A stretch of 18,109 bases of DNA from Chloroflexota bacterium (GTDB lineage Bacteria > Chloroflexota > Anaerolineae > Aggregatilineales > Phototrophicaceae): positions 1 to 18,109 of the forward strand of contig QGUR01000058.1 in the NCBI GenBank assembly GCA_003242205.1. Reading direction: 5' to 3'. The translations under genes were made by a program, and so were the position numbers. Every line of letters starts with the position of its first letter. Position 1 is the first letter of the stretch. The notes under the pieces are model-generated. The model was not told the DNA's origin. It saw only the letters and a list, made by a program, of their open reading frames with translations, and searched no databases. Below are positions 7,156-14,352 of the stretch, piece after piece.

Positions 7156-8148
7156 ATGCCCCTGCCCAGACTCAATAGTCTCAGATTGCCGTGGCCCACG
7201 AATTGGAGCGAGTTGTTTGGCCGCGAAGCGCCGCTGATTCTGGAAATCGGTTTTGGCAAGGGCCAGTTCCTGCAATACCTGTCGCGCCGCTTCCCCGAAG
7301 CCAACATCATCGGGCTGGAAATCTCGAACCGCTGTCTGGTGATGGCCGAAAACGCGATTGAACGGCTGGGCATGTCCAACGTGCGCGTGATTCATTCGAC
7401 GGCGGAAACCGCGCTGCACCACCTGTTCGAGCCTGCCACCATCAGCCAGATTCACATCAACTTCCCCGACCCGTGGTTTAAGGAGCGCCACAGCAAACGC
7501 CGCCTGATGCAACGCGACACGTTGGACGTCATGGTCAACCGTCTGGAGCCGGGCGGCCTGTTTTATCTGGCGACCGACATCCTCGCATACGCCGAGATGA
7601 GCGCCGAGCTTCTGGCGGCGACGCCGGGTCTGGACAATCTGCTGCCCGACCGCTGGGCGCACAGTATGCCCGACCGGGTGGTGACGAAATACGAGGCGGC
7701 GGCGGCGCGCGAAGGCCGCGACCGCTATTACTTTGCTTACCGCCGTAACAGTCTGCCCGCGCCGGACGTGCCGGTGATTAAGGAGCTAGAGATGCCGCAT
7801 GTCGTTTTCAGCGGCCCGCTGACGCTCAACGAGATTCAGGCGGCGTTCACGCCGTGGGAATCCTCGACCGGCGAGGCCGTTCTGCACTTCATCGACTGCT
7901 ATCGTGGCCGGGATTCGCTGCTGTTTGAAACGTACGTCAACGAGCCGACGCTGGAACAGCGCATTGCGCTGATCTTGCGCGTGCGCCGCGGCGGCGACTT
8001 TTCGCTTATGGTCAGCCCGCTGGGACATCCACGCGCAACGGCGGGTGTCCACGCGGCAGTAGCGGGGCTGATGCGCTGGCTGATGAGCCTGCACCCGGAT
8101 ATCAAACTGATCGATTCAAAAGTGAGGAATCTTGCGCCGGAACAGTAG
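7156..8148 (+). CDS. trmB: tRNA (guanine-N7-)-methyltransferase with C-terminal extension
   Basis: Uses SAM to form m7G at position 46 of tRNA. The 330-residue product has the SAM motif LEIGFGKGQFL at 29-39, GLEISN at 53-58, the family-specific INFPDPWFKERHSKRR at 101-116, LATDILAYAEM at 138-148 and the C-terminal TKYE motif at 177-180, all expected of TrmB. Usual length is about 210-240 residues, and the catalytic domain ends near residue 198. The remaining 130 or so residues form an extension (from about PAPDVPVIKE) that I do not recognise. It looks folded: alternating strand and helix patterns, little low complexity. Start chosen at 7156 after GAGAGAAAG; an in-frame ATG at 7126 adds ten unconserved residues. 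A TATAAT lies upstream at 7082. Confidence 0.94.
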   Translation: MPLPRLNSLRLPWPTNWSELFGREAPLILEIGFGKGQFLQYLSRRFPEANIIGLEISNRCLVMAENAIERLGMSNVRVIHSTAETALHHLFEPATISQIHINFPDPWFKERHSKRRLMQRDTLDVMVNRLEPGGLFYLATDILAYAEMSAELLAATPGLDNLLPDRWAHSMPDRVVTKYEAAAAREGRDRYYFAYRRNSLPAPDVPVIKELEMPHVVFSGPLTLNEIQAAFTPWESSTGEAVLHFIDCYRGRDSLLFETYVNEPTLEQRIALILRVRRGGDFSLMVSPLGHPRATAGVHAAVAGLMRWLMSLHPDIKLIDSKVRNLAPEQ

Positions 8149-8164
8149 CGGCGGGAAAAGCGCG

Positions 8165-8833
8165 CTATTCAGGCCGGTCGTACCGGCGGTTGTTCCCGGC
8201 GTTTGAGTGGCGCAGGAAGCGGACGAGCAGAAACACGACCAGCGCGACGCCGATGACCGCGCTGACGACCAGCATAAACGTCTGGTAACTTTCCATCCAC
8301 ACAAGCAACTGTTCCCAGTTGTCGCCCAGCAGATAGCCGGCGCCGGCCAGAAGCGCCGACCAGATGGCCGTTCCCAACGCCGTGAACAGCGCGAAGCGCG
8401 GCAGCGGCATGCGCTCCATCCCGGCGGGAATCGAGATCAGCGTGCGGATCAGCGGGATCAGGCGACCGAAGAAAACCACAGCCTCGCCATATCGGGAAAA
8501 AATCGCCAGCGCGCGATCGAGGTCGTGTTCGGAGACGCCGAAGTAACGCCCGTAGCGGCGCAAAAAGCGCCGGATCAGCGCCTCATCCGCCCAGCGCCCG
8601 AAATGATAGACCACGATTGCGCCCGCCAGCGAACCCAGCGTTCCGGCGATCACCACACCGGCGAACGTCAGGTCGCCGCGCGCCACCTGAAAGCCGCCAA
8701 ACGGCATGACGAGTTCGGACGGCAACGGCGGGAATACGGCCTCCAGCAGCGACGCCAGCGCAATGCCCGGATAGCCGAGAAAGCTGACCAGTTGTTGAAT
8801 CGCTTCCGCAATCGCGTCAAAAAGCTCCGCCAT
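8165..8833 (-). CDS. DedA family inner-membrane protein (UptA-like lipid-carrier transporter candidate)
   Basis: A 222-residue polytopic membrane protein of the DedA/SNARE-associated superfamily. Family motifs are clear: Glu31 followed by FPPLPSELVMPFGG (34-47), FFGRLIPLIRTLISIPAG (121-138), which carries the two conserved arginines, then GTAIW (154-158) and GYLLG (166-170). Some DedA proteins (UptA) are reported to return undecaprenyl phosphate across the membrane for reuse in wall synthesis, and others act in membrane homeostasis; which applies here is inference. Length is typical. AAGAG precedes the ATG at 8833. The gene follows DUF368, another family with the same reported activity, though an intrinsic terminator lies between them. 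It is convergent with trmB with 16 bases between stops and no evident terminator there. Confidence 0.93.
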   Translation of the reverse strand: MAELFDAIAEAIQQLVSFLGYPGIALASLLEAVFPPLPSELVMPFGGFQVARGDLTFAGVVIAGTLGSLAGAIVVYHFGRWADEALIRRFLRRYGRYFGVSEHDLDRALAIFSRYGEAVVFFGRLIPLIRTLISIPAGMERMPLPRFALFTALGTAIWSALLAGAGYLLGDNWEQLLVWMESYQTFMLVVSAVIGVALVVFLLVRFLRHSNAGNNRRYDRPE

Positions 8834-8861
8834 ACGCGCTCTTATCCGAACCAGTGCCGGA

Positions 8862-8887
8862 CAAAAACAGGCGGCCTGATAGCCGCC
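8862..8887 (-). terminator. Intrinsic terminator after the DUF368 gene
   Basis: On the minus strand, GGCGGC (8882-8887) pairs with GCCGCC (8870-8875) around a 6-base loop, followed at once by TGTTTTTGT. It lies in the 101-base gap between DUF368 and dedA, so it should end or attenuate transcription before dedA. Confidence 0.65.
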
Positions 8888-8934
8888 CGCACGATATGAT
8901 GGCGCGAAGGATGACGGCAGGCCGCCGCAAAAAT

Positions 8935-9927
8935 TCAGTCGCCGACTGCCAGCGAAGCCGGACGCCGCCAGAATGAGCGAAAGACGGGGTTTTCGCCCGA
9001 AGCAACGTGGTCGAGCAGATTGACGATCACGAAGCCAACCACGATCAGCAGCAACGATCCGACGAAGTCGGGCGACGAGGGATCGGGCATGACATTCGCG
9101 CTGGCGGCACGCACTACCGCTTCCTCAGTCGTCGGGTCGAATGTCGCCAGCTTCCACGGCCAGACGGCGCGCAGGGAACCGATCACAAAACCGATCAGCA
9201 CGGCGACCGTCATCTGTTCGAAACGCTTCAACAGCCAGCTTAGAATGCGCGCGAAGGTCATGATGCCAACCGCGCAGCCCGCCGCCAGCGAGACAAGGCT
9301 GACGATGTCCAGCGTTTTCACGGCGTTAAGGGCATGTTGGTACTGGCCTAACACGAGCAGAATCGAGGAACCGGAGATGCCGGGAAGGATCATCGCCGTG
9401 ATCGCCGCCATGCCGCTGAAGAACAACGTCACCGGGTCATGTGGCACGTTTTCCTGTGGCACTGCGCCAACCAGAAAATAGGCAAACGCCGCGCCAAGCA
9501 CCAGCGCGATGACTTTTGAAACCGTCCAGCCTTTGATACGCGGCAGAATGGCAACCGCCGAGCCAAGCACCAGCCCCATGAACAGCGCGAACAGGTAAAC
9601 ACGGTGGTGTACCATGGCCCAATCGACCAGATGCGCCAGCGTCAGAACGGCAGTGACAATTCCGAGGCCCAGCGTCACAATAAACTGCCACGGCACATAC
9701 TCAAAGAAACCTTTGATATCGAGCTTCAGCAGACGCCCGATGGAAGTCGCATTAATTGATTTAATCGCGTTCAGCAGGTCGGAATAGATGCCGAGAACGA
9801 AAGCGATCGTGCCACCCGAAACGCCCGGCACGGTATCCGCCGACCCCATCGCCACCCCGGTCAGATACAGACGGAGATACTCACGCACCGACTTTGGCCG
9901 GCGGGTTTCGTCCTGCATGATTGTCAT
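8935..9927 (-). CDS. DUF368 family membrane protein (PopT-like polyprenyl-phosphate transporter candidate)
   Basis: A 330-residue polytopic membrane protein. The two hallmark DUF368 repeats are present: DTVPGVSGGTIAFVLGIY (31-48) and MILPGISGSSILLVLGQY (179-196), suggesting two inverted halves with paired re-entrant hairpins, as in other DUF368 members. About eight or nine hydrophobic segments are visible. DUF368 (PopT) proteins are reported to translocate undecaprenyl phosphate to the cytoplasmic face; transfer of that role here is by family only. Start at 9927 gives MTIMQDE; the ATG at 9918 is an alternative, and neither has a strong ribosome binding site (GGAG is about 16 bases before the first). 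It is divergent from the VOC gene across 263 bases, and is followed by a terminator and then dedA. Confidence 0.92.
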   Translation of the reverse strand: MTIMQDETRRPKSVREYLRLYLTGVAMGSADTVPGVSGGTIAFVLGIYSDLLNAIKSINATSIGRLLKLDIKGFFEYVPWQFIVTLGLGIVTAVLTLAHLVDWAMVHHRVYLFALFMGLVLGSAVAILPRIKGWTVSKVIALVLGAAFAYFLVGAVPQENVPHDPVTLFFSGMAAITAMILPGISGSSILLVLGQYQHALNAVKTLDIVSLVSLAAGCAVGIMTFARILSWLLKRFEQMTVAVLIGFVIGSLRAVWPWKLATFDPTTEEAVVRAASANVMPDPSSPDFVGSLLLIVVGFVIVNLLDHVASGENPVFRSFWRRPASLAVGD

Positions 9928-10109
9928 AAGGTTATTTCTGCTCCGCTTCTGAATCGATTGCGACGCAAATTACGACGGTCTGCTGCCAACGTAAGCTGCG
10001 CGTATCATGCCCTACATCCGGAAAGCAGTCAATGGTGACTGAATCCCCCGGTCGCGGCATGGCCGTGCTTCCGTCTGCACCCCCATCGTTACAAAGCTGT
10101 TAGATTTTC
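9928..10109. other. Divergent intergenic region, left part
   Basis: The 263-base gap between the divergent DUF368 and VOC genes. The right third holds the VOC promoter and operators, listed separately. The left part should carry the DUF368 promoter, but I find no convincing -35/-10 pair. It contains a perfect 6-4-6 inverted repeat, CAGTCA-ATGG-TGACTG at 10026-10041, which could be an operator or a small hairpin. No coding sequence is seen. Confidence 0.45.
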
Positions 10110-10138
10110 TTGACAGCTTAGAAAATACGTTCTAGTAT
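10110..10138 (+). promoter_or_regulatory. Sigma-70-type promoter for the VOC gene
   Basis: A perfect -35 TTGACA (10110-10115) and a -10 TAGTAT (10133-10138, 4 of 6) are separated by the optimal 17 bases. Transcription should start near 10145, giving a leader of about 45 bases before the ATG at 10191. The -10 and start region are covered by the repeated half-sites listed next. Confidence 0.7.
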
Positions 10139-10153
10139 CAGAACACAAGTTCT
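10120..10153 (+). promoter_or_regulatory. Tandem palindromic operators, four phased half-sites
   Basis: Half-sites AGAA, TTCT, AGAA, TTCT begin at 10120, 10130, 10140 and 10150, exactly 10 bases apart, making two 14-base palindromes of the form AGAA-N6-TTCT on the same face of the helix. The right copy (10140-10153) is the fuller palindrome AGAAC-N4-GTTCT. Together they cover the -10 box and the probable start of transcription, the expected place for repression. The GAAC-N4-GTTC core resembles the Gram-positive LexA box, but other repressor families (MarR, TetR, PadR) bind similar palindromes. The regulator is not encoded in this window. Confidence 0.6.
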
Positions 10154-10190
10154 ACCTTCTGGATCATATTATTCAAGTGAGGAACGGGCC

Positions 10191-10616
10191 ATGCTATCAC
10201 TGCGCCTGAACGTCAGGGATGCCGCGCTCAGTCAGGAATTTTATGTGAACATGCTCGGGTTTCAGGCAGGTGAAGCATTGCCTAGCCCCGATGGAAAACC
10301 CATTTTTGCAGGCGTTACTCACGATGGCACGTTGATCATGCTTGACGCCACCGACCAGGCAGCCGCCGCCGAGCCGGATCGTGGCAAGGGCATCATCATC
10401 GACGTGCAACACCCGGAAGACTTTGACATCGACAGCTTCTACAACCGGCTGAAGGACGCTGGCGTGCCGGTTGTCACCGAGATCGCAGACCAGTTCTGGG
10501 GATATCGCATGTTCGCGATTGCCGACCCGGACGGTTATGCCATCTCATTCCAAAAGAAGGTATTCGATGCCAATTTCGACGACCTGGCATCGTTTACCGC
10601 GCAGGGGAACCAATAG
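10191..10616 (+). CDS. VOC superfamily protein (glyoxalase/bleomycin-resistance/dioxygenase fold)
   Basis: A 141-residue cytosolic protein with paired beta-alpha-beta-beta-beta modules: the first at about 2-52 (SLRLNVRDAALSQEFYVNML, then GTLIMLDA), the second at about 66-123 (GKGIIIDV, FYNRLKDAGVPV, ADPDGYAISFQ). The ADPDGYAISF segment is the usual end of a VOC domain, but the position that in glyoxalase-type enzymes carries a metal-binding Glu is Ser119 here, and the first strand has Asn rather than His, so a metal site may be absent or different. That points to a binding or resistance-type protein rather than a standard glyoxalase I, though function cannot be fixed. GTGAGGAA precedes the ATG by 6 bases. 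The gene is a single-gene unit with a strong promoter, a phased operator array and its own terminator, so it is likely inducible. Confidence 0.88.
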   Translation: MLSLRLNVRDAALSQEFYVNMLGFQAGEALPSPDGKPIFAGVTHDGTLIMLDATDQAAAAEPDRGKGIIIDVQHPEDFDIDSFYNRLKDAGVPVVTEIADQFWGYRMFAIADPDGYAISFQKKVFDANFDDLASFTAQGNQ

Positions 10617-10652
10617 CGGACCAAGCCACACCCCCTGCCCCTTCCCACACAC

Positions 10653-10690
10653 GGCCCCCGGTTTCCCTCCTGCCGGGGGCCTCCGTTTTC
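10653..10690 (+). terminator. Intrinsic terminator after the VOC gene
   Basis: A perfect 9-bp GC stem, GGCCCCCGG (10653-10661) with CCGGGGGCC (10673-10681), an 11-base loop, then TCCGTTTTCC. It lies 36 bases after the VOC stop and closes that unit. Confidence 0.8.
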
Positions 10691-10723
10691 CACTCCGCTC
10701 ATCACCACCAACAGCCCGGCGCG

Positions 10724-10732
10724 TGTTATACT
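10724..10732 (+). promoter_or_regulatory. Extended -10 promoter for the 143-residue protein gene
   Basis: TG-T-TATACT is an extended -10 (TG at 10724-10725, TATACT at 10727-10732). The -35 region is poor, which is normal for extended -10 promoters. Transcription would start near 10739, about 35 bases before the GTG start at 10774. Confidence 0.5.
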
Positions 10733-10773
10733 GCGTGCAACACCTGTGCCACGATAGAACAGGGGATTGGCCG

Positions 10774-11205
10774 GTGCAACATCTGACCACGCTCTGGAAA
10801 ATCGCCAACGCCGCGTCCGAAGTCGCCGAGATTGCCCGCAGTTCCGAAACGTTCCGCTTCAATGTTCGCGAAGACGTGACTCTTTACCTGCACATGGCGG
10901 GGGCGGAAGTGCGGGTTCGCCGCTGGGATGAACCGCGTATAGAGATTGTGGCGCAGCTTCAGGCCCCGTTTGGCTGGCGCATCAAAACCGATCAGGATGA
11001 ATTTGGCGTCTACATGGTCGCGCTAAGGCGCGCGGTGGTCGGCGGGCTGTCGGGCGCGATCTTTTCGGTCGCCGCGCCGCGGCGAGCGCACCTGTATGTG
11101 AAACTGGAGCATGGACGACTGCTGATCGACGACCTGACCGGGACGATTCAACTCCCGCCGCTTGTGGCAGGCGGCGAGCTGACAATCGCGCCGACCTCGC
11201 CGTAA
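10774..11205 (+). CDS. Hypothetical protein, beta-rich, unrecognised
   Basis: I do not recognise the family. The 143-residue product starts at GTG 10774, with AGGGG about 8 bases upstream and an extended -10 promoter before it; the longer open frame to the left reads through the VOC gene and its terminator and is not credible. After an N-terminal helix (about 5-25, WKIANAASEVAEIARSS) the sequence is mostly alternating strands: VTLYLHMAGAEVRVRRW (35-51), RIEIVAQLQ (55-63), FGVYMVALRR (77-86), HLYVKLEHGRLLIDD (106-120) and GELTIAP (134-140). The strand pattern with short turns loosely recalls beta-helical DUF4097-type adhesin-like proteins, but this is only a hint. There is no signal peptide or transmembrane segment, so it should be cytosolic. 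The sulfurtransferase gene follows after 84 bases with its own promoter. Confidence 0.72.
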   Translation: MQHLTTLWKIANAASEVAEIARSSETFRFNVREDVTLYLHMAGAEVRVRRWDEPRIEIVAQLQAPFGWRIKTDQDEFGVYMVALRRAVVGGLSGAIFSVAAPRRAHLYVKLEHGRLLIDDLTGTIQLPPLVAGGELTIAPTSP

Positions 11206-11216
11206 GCTATTCCCCG

Positions 11217-11245
11217 TTGCCGCTGTAGCCTGCTTTAGTTATTAT
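11217..11245 (+). promoter_or_regulatory. Sigma-70-type promoter for the sulfurtransferase-sufE unit
   Basis: TTGCCG (11217-11222, 4 of 6 to TTGACA) and TATTAT (11240-11245, 5 of 6 to TATAAT) with a 17-base spacer. Transcription should start near 11252, 38 bases before the start codon at 11290. Confidence 0.6.
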
Positions 11246-11289
11246 CATATTGATCTTGTTTATTCCCTGTAGTTTCTCTGGAGAACCCA

Positions 11290-12153
<864 letters not shown>

Positions 12154-12171
12154 GTATCGACAGGACTGAAC

Positions 12172-12645
12172 ATGCCAAACTATCCCGAAGCGCTCGCGGA
12201 AATCGTCGCCGATTTTGAAACGATTGAGGACCGATTTGAGCGCCAGGAAATGCTCATCGAAATCGCCGACCGCTTCGATCAGGGGACGCGCGTGCCGCCA
12301 GAAGTGGCAACCCGGCCATACCCGGAAGAACATCGCGTGCCGGCCTGCGAATCCGAGGCGTTCGTTTGGGCGATCGAAAACCCGGATGGCACGCTGAAAT
12401 ACTATTTTGACGTGCTCAATCCACAAGGGCTGTCCGCAATGGCCATGAGCGTCATTCTGGACGAAACCTGCTCCGGCCAGCCGCCGGAAAAGGTCGCCCA
12501 AATCCCGATGGACATCGTTTACAAGATCTTCGGGCGCGAGATTTCGATGGGCAAAGGTCAAGGCATCATGGGCATCATCGCCATGGTGCAGGCCGCCGCC
12601 AAACGTCAGGTGGAGAAAAATAAGGCTAGCCAAGCAGGCGCATAA
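12172..12645 (+). CDS. sufE: SufE family sulfur-transfer protein
   Basis: SufE accepts persulfide sulfur on a conserved cysteine, classically from the desulfurase SufS, and passes it to Fe-S cluster assembly. The 157-residue product has the family layout: a helical N-terminal part (FETIEDRFERQEMLIEIADR, 15-34), then VPACESEAFVWA (57-68) with acceptor Cys59, the strand region KYYFDV and a helical C-terminal half (GIMGIIAMVQAAAKRQVEK). The usual motif is V-x-G-C-x-S-x-V/A-W; here the Gly before Cys is Ala. It lies 18 bases after the rhodanese gene, with AGGA before the ATG, and ends the unit before a strong terminator. No SufS, SufB, SufC or SufD is encoded nearby, so its donor here may be the sulfurtransferase (inference). 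Confidence 0.92.
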   Translation: MPNYPEALAEIVADFETIEDRFERQEMLIEIADRFDQGTRVPPEVATRPYPEEHRVPACESEAFVWAIENPDGTLKYYFDVLNPQGLSAMAMSVILDETCSGQPPEKVAQIPMDIVYKIFGREISMGKGQGIMGIIAMVQAAAKRQVEKNKASQAGA

Positions 12646-12658
12646 GTCCTAAGACGAA

Positions 12659-12697
12659 CAGGGGCGTGGATGTGTAACCACGCCCCTGTTTTCTATT
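12659..12697 (+). terminator. Intrinsic terminator after sufE, possibly bidirectional
   Basis: An 11-bp stem, CAGGGGCGTGG (12659-12669) with CCACGCCCCTG (12678-12688), 8-base loop, then TTTTCTATTT. It lies 14 bases after the sufE stop and just beyond the stop of the convergent PDZ gene, so the same hairpin may also end that gene, although its minus-strand tail is less T-rich. Confidence 0.85.
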
Positions 12698-12713
12698 TAG
12701 TGCAACCCGTTCG

Positions 12714-14177
12714 TCAGGCGATCGGCGCTTCCGGTGTAGGCCGCCGCGGCACGGGAAGCGGAATGCCGAACCTCTCGAACCTGTCCAGACGGTCAAGATC
12801 GAAGAAGAACGGCATCAGGCTGCGCCCGCGGAACACGCTCGCCCGCGCCTGTTCAAGGGTGACGTCAATCTCGATCGTTTCGCCATCGCGCAGAACCGTC
12901 AGAGTCACGGTGTCGTCAGGCTCGTAGGCAAACAGCCGGTCGCGCAGCGTGCGCTCCTCATCGACCACGTCGCCATCGACCGCCGTGATGATGTCATCTA
13001 CCTGCAGCCCGGCGCTTGCGGCTGGCGAATCGGGATCGACTTCAACGATCAGCGCGCCTTCGGTCACATCGACGCCGTGTTCCGCCGCGGTTTCCTCGTT
13101 CAACTGGACGAACGTCACGCCGAGATAAACCTGCGGCGCTCCCAACGCCAGCCCCGGCATGCCGAAGCGGAACGGCCCGCTGCCACGGCCAAGATCGAAC
13201 GACAGGCGCGTCAGTTCCCTCAGCGCCTCCGCCGGCACGGAGATTTCTTCACTGTCGCCCTCGCGCAGAACCGACAGCGTCACCTCGGCGTCGTCCTCAA
13301 GACTGTCGAGATATTCGGCCAGCGTTTCCGGCGTATAGGCCTCGCCATCAAACGCGGTGATAATGTCGCCGTCGCTCAGACCGGCCTCAGCAAGGGCGCT
13401 ATCGTCCGCCAGACGCACGATATGCCACTGTTCGCTGCCCCGGTTGTAAACAATGATGTTCTGAGAGACGCCGATCGTCGCAACCGAGACCGGCGCTTCG
13501 CCCAGCGTCGCTTCGATTGTCTGGGCTTCGCCGTCGCGCTCGATATCGAGGGTCAGCGTATCGCCGGGCTGCAGGCCGCGAACGATCTCAACCACATCGC
13601 TGGCGCTCTCGACTTCCTCGCCATTGACAGCCGTAATCACGTCACCGGCTTCCAGCCCCGCTTCTTCCGCAGGCGAGTCCGCCAGCACTTCCTCGATCAC
13701 AATACCCTCTTCGGTGTCCGTCAGGCCAACGCCGAGGAACGCGCCGGAAAAGACCTGCAACCGGTCACGATCCCGCTGCGGGCCACGGTCGCGCTGCGGT
13801 CGCGGCTCAGGCGTCACCTCCACGTCGCTCCGCGCGCCAAGCGTAACGCTGATCTCGATCAGGTCGTCGCCACGCAGCACTTCCAGCTCGACCGTATCGC
13901 CTACGGAGCGTTCGCGGATCATCTCGGCCAGGTTATCCGCCGTGACCGTTTCGCCGTCGAGCGCCGTCACGATATCGCCCACTTCGATGCCCGCCGCATC
14001 CGCCGGGCTGCCTGTCACAACCGTCGTCACCAGCGCGCCGGCAGGATCGTCCTCCACCCGAACGCCAAGCACAGGCGTTTCGGCGTCAGTCTGGGCAAGC
14101 GCCCAGCCTGCACCCAACACGACAATGGCGAACACCAATAGCAGCGTCGTTATTCTCAGTACAGGTCCTCGTCTCAT
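12714..14177 (-). CDS. Exported four-PDZ-domain protein without a protease domain
   Basis: A 487-residue protein with an N-terminal signal sequence: basic start MRRGPVLR, hydrophobic core to about 23, and a likely cleavage after ALA (26-28). Four PDZ-like domains follow, at about 36-114, 147-226, 240-316 and 350-442. Each carries the carboxylate-binding and helix pattern of HtrA/Tsp-type PDZ, for example SPADAAGIEVGDIVTALDGE (57-76) and SPAEEAGLEAGDVITAVNGE (168-187), and ends with a strand such as TVTLTVLRDGETIEIDVTL. Two linkers are rich in Arg, Asp, Pro and Gln (about 122-140) and Gly, Phe (about 328-345). There is no HtrA Ser protease, Tsp dyad or M50 module, so it may be a peptide-binding scaffold outside the membrane. 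GAGGGAAC precedes the ATG. The protein is strongly acidic overall. Confidence 0.82.
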   Translation of the reverse strand: MRRGPVLRITTLLLVFAIVVLGAGWALAQTDAETPVLGVRVEDDPAGALVTTVVTGSPADAAGIEVGDIVTALDGETVTADNLAEMIRERSVGDTVELEVLRGDDLIEISVTLGARSDVEVTPEPRPQRDRGPQRDRDRLQVFSGAFLGVGLTDTEEGIVIEEVLADSPAEEAGLEAGDVITAVNGEEVESASDVVEIVRGLQPGDTLTLDIERDGEAQTIEATLGEAPVSVATIGVSQNIIVYNRGSEQWHIVRLADDSALAEAGLSDGDIITAFDGEAYTPETLAEYLDSLEDDAEVTLSVLREGDSEEISVPAEALRELTRLSFDLGRGSGPFRFGMPGLALGAPQVYLGVTFVQLNEETAAEHGVDVTEGALIVEVDPDSPAASAGLQVDDIITAVDGDVVDEERTLRDRLFAYEPDDTVTLTVLRDGETIEIDVTLEQARASVFRGRSLMPFFFDLDRLDRFERFGIPLPVPRRPTPEAPIA

Positions 14178-14352
14178 AGATAGGTTCCCTCACTTTATAC
14201 GCACAGCGGCATGGATCGCCGAACAGTGCCCTAATGCCACTTTAAAATTAGCGCCACTGGCTAAGGTGAAAGTTAGGGAACTGTAAAATGAGTGTAAATC
14301 GGGAAAGGACGGGGACGCGCGAGCAGCGTTTGCCCCCGGCGCAGACGTCGCG
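14178..14352. other. Intergenic region upstream of the PDZ gene
   Basis: 175 bases between the TyrA-like stop and the PDZ start, both on the minus strand. It should hold the PDZ promoter. Two TTTACA boxes (minus strand, about 14281-14303) could serve as -35, but the best paired -10 (TAACTT after 17 bases) is weak. TATAAA lies close to the ribosome binding site with no -35. Nothing else is seen. Confidence 0.35.

Noticed and set aside
7015..7662. Upstream extension of the DUF1905/YdeI reading frame, antisense to trmB.
   Set aside because: The conserved domain begins at the ATG at 7014 with a ribosome binding site; the extension is the shadow of trmB.
10471..10773. N-terminal extension of the 143-residue protein into the VOC gene.
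   Set aside because: It crosses the VOC stop and its strong terminator, and the translation is Pro/Arg/Ser-rich and unconserved in look; the GTG at 10774 has a proper ribosome binding site.
13077..14141. A 354-residue plus-strand frame opposite the four-PDZ gene.
   Set aside because: Low-complexity Arg/Gln/His-rich translation with no domain; the minus-strand PDZ repeats are unmistakable.
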